Source: Ignavibacterium sp037440165
GTDB taxonomy: Bacteria > Bacteroidota > Ignavibacteria > Ignavibacteriales > Ignavibacteriaceae
Direction of reading: 5' to 3'
Assembly (NCBI RefSeq): GCF_037440165.1
Contig: NZ_JBBIUQ010000008.1
Span: forward strand, 1-64,000
DNA: 64,000 nucleotides
In this document: positions 25,800 through 34,230 of the stretch, one piece after another
How positions within the stretch are numbered: the stretch's first letter is position 1
Layout: each line of letters starts with the position of its first letter
The notes under the pieces: model-generated
Seen by the model: only the letters and a program-made list of their open reading frames with translations
What the model was told of the DNA's origin: nothing
Database searches by the model: none
Position numbers and translations under genes: made by a program

Positions 25800-25884
25800 C
25801 AGAAAGACTTAAGGTATTATGGTTTAAGAGAAAAATAACTTTGTTAGCAAATTTCATCAAACAAATTGAAATCTGAAAGTGTTT

Positions 25885-26472
25885 TCAGGAATAAAAAGTA
25901 CTGAAAAGGAAATTTTTTATTTCTTTCTTACCTGTTCCTTTAATCGACGAATAAAAAAAAGTATTCTCGTTTAATCTGGCTTCCGAAAATTGCTCTGTCA
26001 AATTTTTGAAAGAAGTTTTGAATTCAGATTGTTTGAGCTTGTCGGATTTGTTCAGCAAAAAGAGGTATGAAAGGTTTAAATTTTTAAGCAGTGTATTTAA
26101 TTGCACATCAAGTTCAGTGGGTTTATGCCGTGAATCGATTATGTGCATAACTAAGTTGATCATCCCTGAATTTGAGAAGAAATCTTCTATGAGTTTTGCC
26201 CATTTCATTCTTTCAGAAACACTCACTTTTGCATATCCATAACCAGGTAAATCAACTATATAAAAATTATTATCAATCTGATAGTAATTTATTGAACGAG
26301 TTTTTCCCGGTGTTGAACTGATTTTCGCTAAATCCTTCCGGTTGAAGAGTGAATTGATAAATGAGGATTTCCCAACATTAGACCTGCCGCAAAGTACTAT
26401 TTCGGGCAATCTTAATTTTGGAATATCATCAATTGAATAGACTGATTTGATAAATTTTTGTTCTTTGAACAT
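25885..26472 (-). CDS. engB: Ribosome biogenesis GTPase YihA/YsxC/EngB
   Basis: This 195-residue GTPase helps assemble the large ribosomal subunit and is essential in many bacteria. All G motifs are present: G1 GRSNVGKS at 29-36, G2 threonine in SSTPGKTRS, G3 DLPGYG at 74-79, G4 NKSD at 141-144 and a G5-like SSIKG near the C-terminus. Length is normal and there are no extra domains. It starts right behind the terminator of the ribosomal supercluster, so transcription may come from read-through or from a promoter overlapping the hairpin. The GAF-domain gene follows after 85 bases. Confidence 0.95.
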   Translation of the reverse strand: MFKEQKFIKSVYSIDDIPKLRLPEIVLCGRSNVGKSSFINSLFNRKDLAKISSTPGKTRSINYYQIDNNFYIVDLPGYGYAKVSVSERMKWAKLIEDFFSNSGMINLVMHIIDSRHKPTELDVQLNTLLKNLNLSYLFLLNKSDKLKQSEFKTSFKNLTEQFSEARLNENTFFYSSIKGTGKKEIKNFLFSTFYS

Positions 26473-26479
26473 AGTAAAT

Positions 26480-26515
26480 AAAAAAAGAGTAACCGGATGA
26501 CCGATTACTCTTTTA
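26480..26515 (-). terminator. Terminator of the ribosomal protein supercluster
   Basis: On the minus strand AAAAGAGTAATCGG pairs with CCGGTTACTCTTTT around a short loop and is followed by a TTTTTTTATTT tract. It lies about 20 bases after the rplQ stop. Confidence 0.9.
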
Positions 26516-26533
26516 TATCTTTTTGATGGCTAA

Positions 26534-27013
26534 TTATTTCTCTACTGTAGATTGAGCTGGAGCTTCTTCTGCTGCTTTTTGCTTTTCAGCTGCTTTCTCC
26601 TGAGCTTTCTGCTCACGCTTTTCTTTTCTCTCTTCAGCTTTCTTATTAGCAACTTCGTTGTAATCAACAAGTTCAAGGACTGCCATTTGTGCAGCATCAC
26701 CAACACGATTACCAATCCTGATTACTCTGGTATATCCACCTGGTCTGTCACCAATTTTAGGAACAATTTCTGCAAAGAGTTCTTTAACAACTTCTTTATC
26801 CTTTATTTCACTCATAATTAATCTTTTTGAGTGAAGGTCATTTCTTCTGGCTTTAGTAATAAGCTTTTCAACAAATGTACGTGTTTCTTTAGCTTTGGCC
26901 AATGTAGTTTTAATTCTTTTATGCTTTAAAACTGAAGTTGCAAGTGAACGCAAAGTGGCAGTTCTGTGTGAAGCAGTTCTTTTAAGTTTTCTTCCTTTTA
27001 CTCTATGTCTCAT
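26534..27013 (-). CDS. rplQ: 50S ribosomal protein L17
   Basis: L17 binds 23S rRNA near the exit tunnel of the large subunit. The conserved core (residues 1-120) starts MRHRVKGRKLKRTASHR and contains RIKTTLAKAKE and GDRPGGYTRVIRIG. At 159 residues it is longer than E. coli L17: residues 121-159 form a tail of lysine, glutamate and alanine that looks helical and charged, of unknown role. It is the last gene of the alpha operon, after rpoA, and is followed by a strong terminator. Confidence 0.97.
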   Translation of the reverse strand: MRHRVKGRKLKRTASHRTATLRSLATSVLKHKRIKTTLAKAKETRTFVEKLITKARRNDLHSKRLIMSEIKDKEVVKELFAEIVPKIGDRPGGYTRVIRIGNRVGDAAQMAVLELVDYNEVANKKAEERKEKREQKAQEKAAEKQKAAEEAPAQSTVEK

Positions 27014-27031
27014 AAATCAACCTATCTGGAA

Positions 27032-28027
27032 TTATTGATTATCTGAATCGTTTTTTAAGTATTTATCTACATCCATTCCGAATTCAAGCCCCATACTTTC
27101 AACAATTTCTCCAAGTTCAGCCAATGATTTTCTTCCAAAGTTTCTGAAACGGAGAAGTTCCTGTTCATCTCTTCTTACTAAATCTGCAATAGTTTTTATG
27201 TTAGCAGCCTTAAGACAGTTGTGAGCTCTGACGCTTAATTCAAGGTCATCAACATTAGTTAGAAGCATTCTTCTGATTTTTTCAAATTCACTGTCTTTAT
27301 GAGGAGTTGTTTCTTCTTCTTCCTGTTCAACATCAAAATTAATGAAATATTGGACATGATCTTTCAGAATTTTTGCAGCCTGAGTGAGAGCATCGTCGGG
27401 AGTAATAGAACCATCAGTTTGTATCTCAAGTGTTAACTTTTCATAATCGTTTTTATCACCGATACGAACATTCTCAACTTCATATTTTACATTTTTAATT
27501 GGGGTGAAAATTGAATCAATTGGAATAACACCAATAGTTTGATCAGGTTGAAGATTTTCATTTGCAGGAACATATCCGTAACCTCTGCCAACACGAAGTT
27601 CAACATCAAACTTAGCATTCTTATTCAGTGTTGCAATGTGTAATTCCGGATTAAGTATTTCAACTTCATTGCTTACTTTCTGAATATCAGCAGCAGTCCA
27701 TTCACCTTGTCCATTGAAGGAAAGTTCAATCTTGCCAGGTTTTTTGCTCAGAAGAACCATTCTAACCTGTTTTAGATTAAGAATTATTTCTGAAACATCT
27801 TCAACAACACCTTCAATAGTAGAGAACTCGTGAAGAACGCCGCTAAACTTGACAGAAGTAATAGCAGCACCGGGATGTGAAGACAGAAGTACTCTTCTTA
27901 AAGAATTTCCAAGTGTTACTCCATAACCTCTTTCGAGGGGTTGCAAATAAAATCTTCCAAATGTATTCGTATAACTAGCTTCATCGAGTACAAGTGCTTC
28001 AGGCATCTTGAATGATAATCCGCTCAT
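27032..28027 (-). CDS. rpoA: DNA-directed RNA polymerase subunit alpha
   Basis: The alpha subunit dimerises to nucleate RNA polymerase assembly and contacts upstream DNA and activators. The N-terminal domain (about 1-235) shows ERGYGVTLGNSLRRVLLSS, the assembly signature. After an acidic linker (about 236-250), the C-terminal domain has LSVRAHNCLKAANIKTIADLV and the helix-hairpin-helix GRKSLAELGEI, which bind UP elements. At 331 residues it has normal length. It follows rpsD and precedes rplQ, the usual alpha-operon order. Confidence 0.98.
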   Translation of the reverse strand: MSGLSFKMPEALVLDEASYTNTFGRFYLQPLERGYGVTLGNSLRRVLLSSHPGAAITSVKFSGVLHEFSTIEGVVEDVSEIILNLKQVRMVLLSKKPGKIELSFNGQGEWTAADIQKVSNEVEILNPELHIATLNKNAKFDVELRVGRGYGYVPANENLQPDQTIGVIPIDSIFTPIKNVKYEVENVRIGDKNDYEKLTLEIQTDGSITPDDALTQAAKILKDHVQYFINFDVEQEEEETTPHKDSEFEKIRRMLLTNVDDLELSVRAHNCLKAANIKTIADLVRRDEQELLRFRNFGRKSLAELGEIVESMGLEFGMDVDKYLKNDSDNQ

Positions 28028-28061
28028 TTATTGTCCTCTTAATTATTCAAAAATAAAATTA

Positions 28062-28688
28062 TTATTTGGAGTAAAGTTCAACAACCAATTGTTCGTTAGC
28101 ATTTAATGGAACATCAACTCTTTCGGGCACTTGAACAAAAGTTCCGGAAAGAGATGCTTTATCTACTGTTATCCAGTTGTATGTATTATCCTTTACTCTT
28201 TTCAATGAATTATGTATTGCATCAAGCTTTTTACTTTTTTCCTTAACCTGTATTAAATCACCCGGATTTAATAAGTATGAAGGAACATCAACAAGCTGAT
28301 TGTTCACAAGAAAATGACGATGTTTTATAAGCTGTCGGGCTTGCTTTCTTGAAGATGCAAATCCTATTCTGTAAACTACATTATCAAGTCTTCTTTCAAG
28401 GAGTTTAACAAGATTTTCACCTGTTTTACCTTTTTGTTTGATAGCCTTTTCAAAATAGTTTTTGAACTGAGTTTCGAGTAAACCGTATATTCTTTTAATC
28501 TTCTGCTTTTCTCTTAACTGAACACCGTATTCAGAAATTTTTGCACGACGAGAAACTCCGTGTTGTCCCGGAGGATAATTTCTTTGTTCGATTGGGCATT
28601 TATCAGTAAAACATTTTTGCCCTTTCAGAAACAATTTCTGTCTTTCTCTTCTACATAATTTACAAACTGAGTCTGTATATCTTGCCAT
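28062..28688 (-). CDS. rpsD: 30S ribosomal protein S4
   Basis: S4 is a primary 16S rRNA binder that starts assembly of the small-subunit body. The N-terminus keeps a zinc knuckle: C9, C12, C26 and C31. The central S4 RNA-binding domain holds RLDNVVYRIGFASSRKQARQLI and HRHFLVNNQLVDVPSY. At 208 residues its length is normal. In many bacteria S4 represses translation of its operon; the leader of that site would be near rpsM, but I see no clear structure. Confidence 0.98.
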   Translation of the reverse strand: MARYTDSVCKLCRRERQKLFLKGQKCFTDKCPIEQRNYPPGQHGVSRRAKISEYGVQLREKQKIKRIYGLLETQFKNYFEKAIKQKGKTGENLVKLLERRLDNVVYRIGFASSRKQARQLIKHRHFLVNNQLVDVPSYLLNPGDLIQVKEKSKKLDAIHNSLKRVKDNTYNWITVDKASLSGTFVQVPERVDVPLNANEQLVVELYSK

Positions 28689-28707
28689 TTATGAACTCTC
28701 CGTTAAA

Positions 28708-29094
28708 TTAAACTCTTCTTTTCTTTGGTGGTCTGCATCCGTTGTGCGGAATTGGAGTAACATCTTTAATAGATGTAATCTCAAGACCAGCTGTGTGTAA
28801 TGCTCTTATTGCTGCTTCTCTGCCTGATCCAGGTCCTTTTACATAAACTTCAACTTTTCTTAATCCTAAGTCATATGCTTCTTTAGCAGCAGATTCAGCT
28901 GAAACCTGAGCAGCAAAGGGAGTATTTTTTCTTGATCCTTTGAAGCCATTTTTACCTGCTGAAGACCACGAAATTGTATTACCATAAATATCGCTAATGG
29001 TTACAATTACATTGTTGAATGTTGCCTTTATATGTGCAACACCATTCGCATCAACATGAGCACGTTTCTTAACTTTTTTTGCAGTTTTTGCCAA
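28708..29094 (-). CDS. rpsK: 30S ribosomal protein S11 (TTG start)
   Basis: S11 sits on the platform of the small subunit near the E site and the mRNA exit. The 128-residue protein contains the typical AHIKATFNNVIVTISD, SAGKNGFKGSRKNTPFAA and a C-terminal DVTPIPHNGCRPPKKRRV. The start codon is TTG, with CGGAGGAATTGAA directly upstream; no ATG or GTG lies in frame nearby, and the N-terminus fits the family. It lies between rpsM and rpsD. Confidence 0.97.
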   Translation of the reverse strand: MAKTAKKVKKRAHVDANGVAHIKATFNNVIVTISDIYGNTISWSSAGKNGFKGSRKNTPFAAQVSAESAAKEAYDLGLRKVEVYVKGPGSGREAAIRALHTAGLEITSIKDVTPIPHNGCRPPKKRRV

Positions 29095-29118
29095 TTCAAT
29101 TCCTCCGAATTACAGTTA

Positions 29119-29502
29119 TTATTTCTTAGCTGGAGTTTTCTTCTTACCAGCAACAGTTTTTCTCTTACCTTTTCTGGTTCTGCTGTTGGTTCGGGTTCTC
29201 TGACCGCGTACTGGTAAACCTCTGCGATGTCTCAATCCGCGGTAAGCACCGATATCCATTAATCTTTTTATGTTCTGCTGAACTTCAGATCTTAAAGCAC
29301 CTTCAACTTTGTAATCAGCTGTAATGACCGATCTGATTTGAGCTACTTCTTCTTCGTGTAAGTCGCCAGCTTTCTTGTTGGGATCGATGTTAGCTTTCTG
29401 AAGAATTTCAGCAGCGGTTGATCTTCCAATACCATAAATGAACTGAAGACCGTATAAAATTTTTTTTGCTTTTGGTAAATCTACACCTGCTATACGAGCC
29501 AA
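29119..29502 (-). CDS. rpsM: 30S ribosomal protein S13 (TTG start)
   Basis: S13 is in the head of the small subunit and contacts the P-site tRNA and bridges to the large subunit. The 127-residue protein starts ARIAGVDLP and has YGIGRSTAAEIL and RGLRHRRGLPVRGQRTRTN near the C-terminus, followed by a lysine-rich tail. The start codon is TTG, eight bases after AGGAG; conservation of the N-terminal ARIAG string fixes it. It follows rpmJ. Confidence 0.97.
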   Translation of the reverse strand: MARIAGVDLPKAKKILYGLQFIYGIGRSTAAEILQKANIDPNKKAGDLHEEEVAQIRSVITADYKVEGALRSEVQQNIKRLMDIGAYRGLRHRRGLPVRGQRTRTNSRTRKGKRKTVAGKKKTPAKK

Positions 29503-29524
29503 AGATAATCTCCTTCTTTAATAA

Positions 29525-29638
29525 TTAACCTTGTCTTTGTTTATGTTTTGGGTTTTTGCAGATTACTCTTACAACACCCTTGCGTTTAATTATCTTGCAC
29601 TTATCGCACATTTTTTTAACTGAAGCTCTTACTTTCAT
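29525..29638 (-). CDS. rpmJ: 50S ribosomal protein L36
   Basis: This 37-residue protein begins MKVRASVKKMCDKCK and ends HKQRQG. It has the zinc ribbon form, with C11, C14, C27 and H32 as ligands. L36 stabilises 23S rRNA in the large subunit. It is at its usual place between infA and rpsM. The ATG at 29638 is the only sensible start. Confidence 0.95.
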   Translation of the reverse strand: MKVRASVKKMCDKCKIIKRKGVVRVICKNPKHKQRQG

Positions 29639-29647
29639 TTTGTTATC

Positions 29648-29866
29648 CTACTTGTATCTGTAAGTTATTCTTCCTTTTGTTAAGTCATAAGGAGATAATT
29701 CAACTGATACCTTATCTCCAATTAAAATTTTAATATAATGCATTCGCATTTTACCAGAGATATGGGCAAGAATTTCGTGACCATTATCCAACTTAACCCT
29801 GAATGTTGCATTGGGTAAAGTCTCAGTAATTACACCATCAACTTTTATTGGTCCCTGTTTAGCCAT
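29648..29866 (-). CDS. infA: Translation initiation factor IF-1
   Basis: IF-1 binds the A site of the 30S subunit and helps IF-2 and IF-3 select the initiator tRNA. The 72-residue OB-fold protein has GVITETLPNATFRVKL, GHEILAHISGKMR and DKVSVELSPYDLTKGRI, all standard. Its ATG overlaps the stop of map by one base (TAATG), so the two are translationally coupled. rpmJ follows after nine bases. Confidence 0.97.
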   Translation of the reverse strand: MAKQGPIKVDGVITETLPNATFRVKLDNGHEILAHISGKMRMHYIKILIGDKVSVELSPYDLTKGRITYRYK

Positions 29867-30627
29867 TATGCTACTGTCAATAACTCCGGTTTATTTCCGT
29901 TAAGCAAAATTGTATGTTCAAAATGCGCAGATGGTAATCCGTCTGCTGTAACAACTGTCCAACCATCATCTTTTGTTTTTACACGCCAGTCACCTGCATT
30001 AACCATCGGTTCGATTGCCATTGTCATTCCGTTTTTAAGTTTAGGTCCTGTTCCTTTGATTCCGTAGTTTGGAATTGAAGGATCTTCATGTAAAAATCTT
30101 CCAACTCCGTGACCACATAAATCTTTAACAATTGAAAATCCATTCGATTCAACATAACTTTGAACCGCATAAGAAATATCATGAACTCTGTTACCAACTA
30201 CTGCCTGAGCAATTCCTTCGTACAACGATTTTTCAGTAACTTCAAGCAGCTTCTTTTTCAGTTCTGATATTTCTCCAACAGCAACTGAAAGAGCAGCATC
30301 ACCATAATAATTGTTTTTCAGGACACCTACATCAATCGAAATGATTTCCCCTTCTTTCAAAATTCTTTTACCTGGAATTCCGTGCACAACCTCATCATCA
30401 ATCGAAACACAGATTGAACCAGGGTATGGTGGTGTTCCCGGCTGTGTATATCCTTTGAAAGCAGGAATACCTCCATTACTTCGAATATAATCTTCAGCAA
30501 TCAAATCAAGTTCTTCAGTTGTAACCCCAGGTTTTACTTTTGATTTTACCAGATGCAATGTTTCGGCAACTATTCTACAACTTTCTGCTATGTAATCAAT
30601 CTCTTTTTTACTTTTAATCAGTATCAC
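29866..30627 (-). CDS. map: Methionine aminopeptidase (GTG start)
   Basis: This 253-residue type I enzyme removes the initiator methionine from new proteins. All five metal ligands are present: D99, D110, H173, E206 and E237, with GHGVGRFLHEDP and MAIEPMV around the middle ones. Length fits type Ia without an N-terminal zinc extension. The start is GTG; no ATG is nearby and the N-terminal IKSKKEIDYI string is conserved. It follows secY directly; adk, found here in many other bacteria, is absent. Confidence 0.96.
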   Translation of the reverse strand: MILIKSKKEIDYIAESCRIVAETLHLVKSKVKPGVTTEELDLIAEDYIRSNGGIPAFKGYTQPGTPPYPGSICVSIDDEVVHGIPGKRILKEGEIISIDVGVLKNNYYGDAALSVAVGEISELKKKLLEVTEKSLYEGIAQAVVGNRVHDISYAVQSYVESNGFSIVKDLCGHGVGRFLHEDPSIPNYGIKGTGPKLKNGMTMAIEPMVNAGDWRVKTKDDGWTVVTADGLPSAHFEHTILLNGNKPELLTVA

Positions 30628-30633
30628 AAAAAA

Positions 30634-31968
30634 TTATCTTCTGCCTTTAATCTTACCGGATTTCATAAAACCATCGTAATGTCTCATCAATAAATGTGAT
30701 TCAATCTGTTGTAAAGTATCTAGAGCAACACCAACAATAATTAATAAACTTGTTCCTCCAAAAAACTGAGCAAACTGTCCTGTTACTCCCCACGCAGAAA
30801 CGAATGCAGGAAGTATCGCGATAATTGCTAAAAAGATCGAACCCGGTAAAGTAATTTTTGTTAAAATATTATCAATAAAATCTGATGTTTGTTTCCCAGG
30901 TCTGATTCCGGGAATAAATCCTCCTTGCTTTTTCATATTGTCTGCAACATCTTTCGGATTGAAAGCAATTGCAGTGTAGAAATAAGTAAAGAAGATAATC
31001 ATCAATGCATAAATTATCGAGTAAACAGCCGATTGATAATGGAATAAATTATTAATCGACTGCAGAAACTCATTATTTGGAAAGAACGATAAAACCGTGT
31101 TTGGAATAAACATAATTGCCTGAGCAAAAATTATCGGCATAACACCAGCTGTGTTAACTCTTAAAGGGATATACTGAGTTACACCGCCGTATATTTTTCT
31201 TCCAACAACTCTTTTAGCATATTGAACAGGAATTCTCCTTGTTCCCTGAGTAACAAGAATTACTCCAGCAATAATTAAAAACATAAAAGCGAAAATTATA
31301 ATCTCAACGATTAAAGATCTTTGTTCTGCCTGAATCAATCGATACTCATCAAGCAAAGCAAATGGAAAATGAGCGATAATTCCAATAAAGATTATAAGTG
31401 AAATTCCATTACCAATACCTTTTTCAGTTATTTGTTCACCCATCCACATCATAAAAATTGTACCTGAGGTCATAATTAAGATTGTAGATAAAACCCAACC
31501 TATACCTCTTACAGGATCAGGCACAATAGGCATTCCATTAACTTCAAGATTTAATAGCCTTACTGTTACTCCCCAAGCTTGCATTGCAGAAATAAGAACA
31601 GTGCCGTAACGAGTAAGTTGTGTAATTTTTTTTCTTCCTTCTTCACCTTCCTGTTGTAATTTCTGGAAGTAAGGAACAACTGCACCAAGTAATTGAAGGA
31701 TAATCGATGCGGAGATATAAGGCATAATTCCTAAAGCAAAAATAGCTGCATTACTAAAAGCACCACCAACAAATAAATCATAAAGTCCGAACAAATTGTC
31801 AGATGACTGATTCTTCATGCTTTCGGTAAGCAATGCAGCATCTACACCCGGGGTTGTCAGATGAGAGCCAAGTCTAACAATAAATAAAAGAACTAAGGTA
31901 TAAATTATTCTTTGCCTGAGTTCGTGTATTTTGAAGATATTTCTGAAAGTATCAGTAAATTTTGACAT
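30634..31968 (-). CDS. secY: Protein translocase subunit SecY
   Basis: SecY is the channel of the Sec system in the inner membrane, working with SecE (encoded at 56658-56840 in this window) and SecA. The 444-residue protein has ten membrane helices. Typical strings are LGIMPYISASIILQL in helix 2, GNGISLIIFIGI in helix 4-5, PLRVNTAGVMPIIFA in helix 7 and RPGKQTSDFIDNIL in the SecA-binding cytoplasmic loop. Length is normal. It lies between rplO and map. Confidence 0.97.
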   Translation of the reverse strand: MSKFTDTFRNIFKIHELRQRIIYTLVLLFIVRLGSHLTTPGVDAALLTESMKNQSSDNLFGLYDLFVGGAFSNAAIFALGIMPYISASIILQLLGAVVPYFQKLQQEGEEGRKKITQLTRYGTVLISAMQAWGVTVRLLNLEVNGMPIVPDPVRGIGWVLSTILIMTSGTIFMMWMGEQITEKGIGNGISLIIFIGIIAHFPFALLDEYRLIQAEQRSLIVEIIIFAFMFLIIAGVILVTQGTRRIPVQYAKRVVGRKIYGGVTQYIPLRVNTAGVMPIIFAQAIMFIPNTVLSFFPNNEFLQSINNLFHYQSAVYSIIYALMIIFFTYFYTAIAFNPKDVADNMKKQGGFIPGIRPGKQTSDFIDNILTKITLPGSIFLAIIAILPAFVSAWGVTGQFAQFFGGTSLLIIVGVALDTLQQIESHLLMRHYDGFMKSGKIKGRR

Positions 31969-31979
31969 TTGGACCCGTA

Positions 31980-32438
31980 TTAAACTTTTGTGATTGAACC
32001 ACCAGCAGCTTCAATTTTCTGCTGAGCTGATTTACTAAATGCATTCGCCTGAACTGAAAGCTTTGCTTTAAATTCACCTTTACCAAGAATTTTAACAGGT
32101 TTGTTTACTGATGAAATCAAACCAAATTTTTTTAGATCTTCAAGAGTTAATGTATTATTATCAAGCGCATTTTCACTTGCTACTCTCTGAAGAGCATTAA
32201 GATTAACAACCTGAAATTCAGTTTTGAAAATATTTGTAAAACCAAATTTTGGAATTCTTCTCTGTAAAGGCATCTGACCACCTTCGAACCAAGCTCTGAA
32301 CTTAACACCAGAGCGTGATTTCTGACCATTCATACCACGTGTTGCCTGACCACCATGTCCAGAACCTTCGCCACGAGCTACTCTTTTTCTGTTCTTTTTT
32401 GCACCTTTTGCATATTTAAGATTACTAAGTATATCCAT
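31980..32438 (-). CDS. rplO: 50S ribosomal protein L15
   Basis: L15 joins late in large-subunit assembly and touches 23S rRNA domains II and V. The 152-residue protein has the glycine- and basic-rich N-terminal half RKRVARGEGSGHGGQATRGMNGQKSR and RIPKFGFTN, then the C-terminal VKILGKGEF and the final AGGSI. Length is normal. It follows rpmD and precedes secY, the standard spc order. Confidence 0.97.
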   Translation of the reverse strand: MDILSNLKYAKGAKKNRKRVARGEGSGHGGQATRGMNGQKSRSGVKFRAWFEGGQMPLQRRIPKFGFTNIFKTEFQVVNLNALQRVASENALDNNTLTLEDLKKFGLISSVNKPVKILGKGEFKAKLSVQANAFSKSAQQKIEAAGGSITKV

Positions 32439-32451
32439 AATTATTTCCTAC

Positions 32452-32637
32452 TTATTCTTTTACTTCTTCTACTTTAACTAAATGACTAACTTTTCTTATC
32501 ATTCCTCTTATCTGAGGAGTATCATTATGAATTTTTGAGTAGTTTGGTCTTCCCAATCCCAGCGCTTTAATGGTCCTTTTCTGGTCTTCAGGACGATCAA
32601 TTATGCTTCTTATTTGTGTAACTTTTATTTTCGACAT
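32452..32637 (-). CDS. rpmD: 50S ribosomal protein L30
   Basis: The 61-residue protein has the ferredoxin-like L30 core: IKVTQIRSII, RPEDQKRTIKALGLGRPN and the end IRGMIRKVSHLVKVEE. I placed the start at the ATG at 32637, preceded by GAGGATAAA. The longer frame adds seven residues and would begin within the rpsE gene. L30 is missing from some bacteria; here it is complete and in its normal place after rpsE. Confidence 0.95.
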   Translation of the reverse strand: MSKIKVTQIRSIIDRPEDQKRTIKALGLGRPNYSKIHNDTPQIRGMIRKVSHLVKVEEVKE

Positions 32638-32644
32638 TTTATCC

Positions 32645-33166
32645 TCAGTTAGAAACAAACAATTCTTTAACGGTTACGCCTCTTTTGACAGCCATTTTTC
32701 TTGCATCAATCTGATAAGTGAGAGCATTAAGAGTTGCTTTTACCTGGTTGTGTGGATTACTTGAACCGAGTGATTTAGTTAAAACATCGGTAATTCCGGC
32801 AGCTTCAAGAACTGCTCTAACTCCACCACCAGCAATAAGTCCTGTTCCCGGTGAAGCAGGTTTAAGCAACACTTTACCAGCGCCATATTTACCAATAATT
32901 TCGTGAGCAACAGTTCCTTTAATAATAGGAACCTGCACAAGATTTTTCTTTGCGTCGTCAACACCTTTAGAAATTGCATCAGTAACTTCATTAGCTTTAC
33001 CCAAACCAACACCAACTATACCGTTGCCATTGCCTACAACAACAATAGCATTGAAGCTGAATCTTCTACCACCTTTAACAACTTTAGCAACTCTGTTGAT
33101 ATGAACGACTTTTTCTTTTAATCCTTCAACATCTGTTGGCTTTGCAACTTTAAATTTATTCTCCAC
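32645..33166 (-). CDS. rpsE: 30S ribosomal protein S5 (GTG start)
   Basis: S5 lies at the mRNA entrance and affects decoding accuracy. The 173-residue protein has the double-stranded RNA-binding part (VVHINRVAKVVKGGRRFSF, VGVGLGKANEV) and the C-terminal fold with GTGLIAGGGVRAVLEAAGI and GSSNPHN. The start is GTG, fixed by the short leader and conserved VVHINRV spacing. Unusually, it is separated from rplR by a tRNA-Gln gene, so its ribosome binding site lies in the 43 bases after that tRNA. Confidence 0.97.
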   Translation of the reverse strand: MENKFKVAKPTDVEGLKEKVVHINRVAKVVKGGRRFSFNAIVVVGNGNGIVGVGLGKANEVTDAISKGVDDAKKNLVQVPIIKGTVAHEIIGKYGAGKVLLKPASPGTGLIAGGGVRAVLEAAGITDVLTKSLGSSNPHNQVKATLNALTYQIDARKMAVKRGVTVKELFVSN

Positions 33167-33208
33167 TTTTTACTCTGCTTATTTATTAGTTAAACAAAAT
33201 TTTTCTTT

Positions 33209-33282
33209 TGGCTGCCGGGAGAGGATTCGAACCTCTACATACGGCTCCAAAGGCCGCTGTCCTACCATTAGACGACCCGGCA
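33209..33282 (-). tRNA. tRNA-Gln (anticodon TTG) inside the spc operon
   Basis: The minus strand folds into a full 74-base cloverleaf including the encoded CCA. The acceptor strands TGCCGGG and CCCGGCA pair fully, the anticodon loop CTTTGGA gives anticodon TTG reading CAA, and the T-arm is AGAGG TTCGAAT CCTCT. It begins four bases after the rplR stop and ends 42 bases before the rpsE start, with all three on the same strand. There is no promoter-like sequence or terminator of its own, so it must be cut out of the ribosomal protein mRNA. This place is unusual for a tRNA gene. Confidence 0.95.
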
Positions 33283-33286
33283 AGAT

Positions 33287-33652
33287 TTAAACTTGTAATC
33301 CACCTTCTCGAGCTCCATCAGCCACAGCTTTGATTCTACCATGATAACGAAAACCATTTCTATCAAATACTACTGTTGTGATGTTGTTTTCCAATGCCTT
33401 TTTAGCTATCAGAATTCCAACCAGCTTACTTTTAGAAATCTTGCCGGAAGCTTTTTTAACTTCATCAAGAATTTCTTTTGATAAACTTGATGCAGCAACA
33501 AGAGTTTTACCTGAAGTGTCATCAATTATCTGAGCATAAATCTGATTTAAGCTTCGATAAACAGATAATCTTGGTTTCTCAGGAGTTCCAAAAATTTTTT
33601 TACGAACTCTGATTTTAATTTTTTCTCTTTTTTTAGTGTCTTTCTTAAACAT
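33287..33652 (-). CDS. rplR: 50S ribosomal protein L18
   Basis: L18 binds 5S rRNA and anchors it in the central protuberance with L5 and L25-type proteins. The 121-residue protein has the basic N-terminus and then KPRLSVYRSLNQIYAQIIDD, GKTLVAASS and the end FDRNGFRYHGRIKAVADGAREGGL, all typical. Its stop codon is four bases from the 5' end of tRNA-Gln. Confidence 0.97.
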   Translation of the reverse strand: MFKKDTKKREKIKIRVRKKIFGTPEKPRLSVYRSLNQIYAQIIDDTSGKTLVAASSLSKEILDEVKKASGKISKSKLVGILIAKKALENNITTVVFDRNGFRYHGRIKAVADGAREGGLQV

Positions 33653-33669
33653 TATAATCTCCCAATCTC

Positions 33670-34209
33670 TTATTTACCAGCTGTCTTACCGGCTTTTCTC
33701 AGAATTTGTTCATCAGAATATTTTATACCCTTACCTTTATAAGGTTCCGGTTTTCTGAATGATCTTATTTTTGATGCAACCTGACCGACAAGCTGTTTAT
33801 CAATTCCCGAAATAATTATCTGAGTTGGTGTTGGTGTTTCCAATTTAATTCCTGCAGGCGGAATAAAGTATATCGGATGTGAATAACCAATAGTAACTAA
33901 AAGATTGGTTCCTTTTAATTCAGCTTTATAGCCAACTCCAACTATATCCAAAACTTTTTTATAACCTTCCGAAACTCCTTTAATCATATTTTGAATCAAA
34001 GCTCTTGTAAGTCCGTGAAGAGCACGATTCTCTTTGAGGTCATCTGGTCTCTTAACTTCAATAACATTGTTTTCCATCTTAACAAAAATATTTGGATGAA
34101 CTGTTGTCTGAAGTTCACCCTGAGGACCTTTAACTCTTACCAACTGACCGTTAACTGTAACTGTAACACCAGCCGGAATTTCTATTGGTTTTCTACCTAT
34201 TCTTGACAC
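33670..34209 (-). CDS. rplF: 50S ribosomal protein L6 (GTG start)
   Basis: L6 sits near the factor-binding site at the base of the stalk. The 179-residue protein has two similar alpha/beta domains; SRIGRKPIEIPAGV marks the N-terminus and RKPEPYKGKGIKY the conserved C-terminal signature. The start is GTG, fixed by the conserved SRIGRKPI. The C-terminal lysine-rich tail is normal. Confidence 0.97.
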   Translation of the reverse strand: MSRIGRKPIEIPAGVTVTVNGQLVRVKGPQGELQTTVHPNIFVKMENNVIEVKRPDDLKENRALHGLTRALIQNMIKGVSEGYKKVLDIVGVGYKAELKGTNLLVTIGYSHPIYFIPPAGIKLETPTPTQIIISGIDKQLVGQVASKIRSFRKPEPYKGKGIKYSDEQILRKAGKTAGK

Positions 34210-34230
34210 TTTAATTCTCCAACTAAAATT

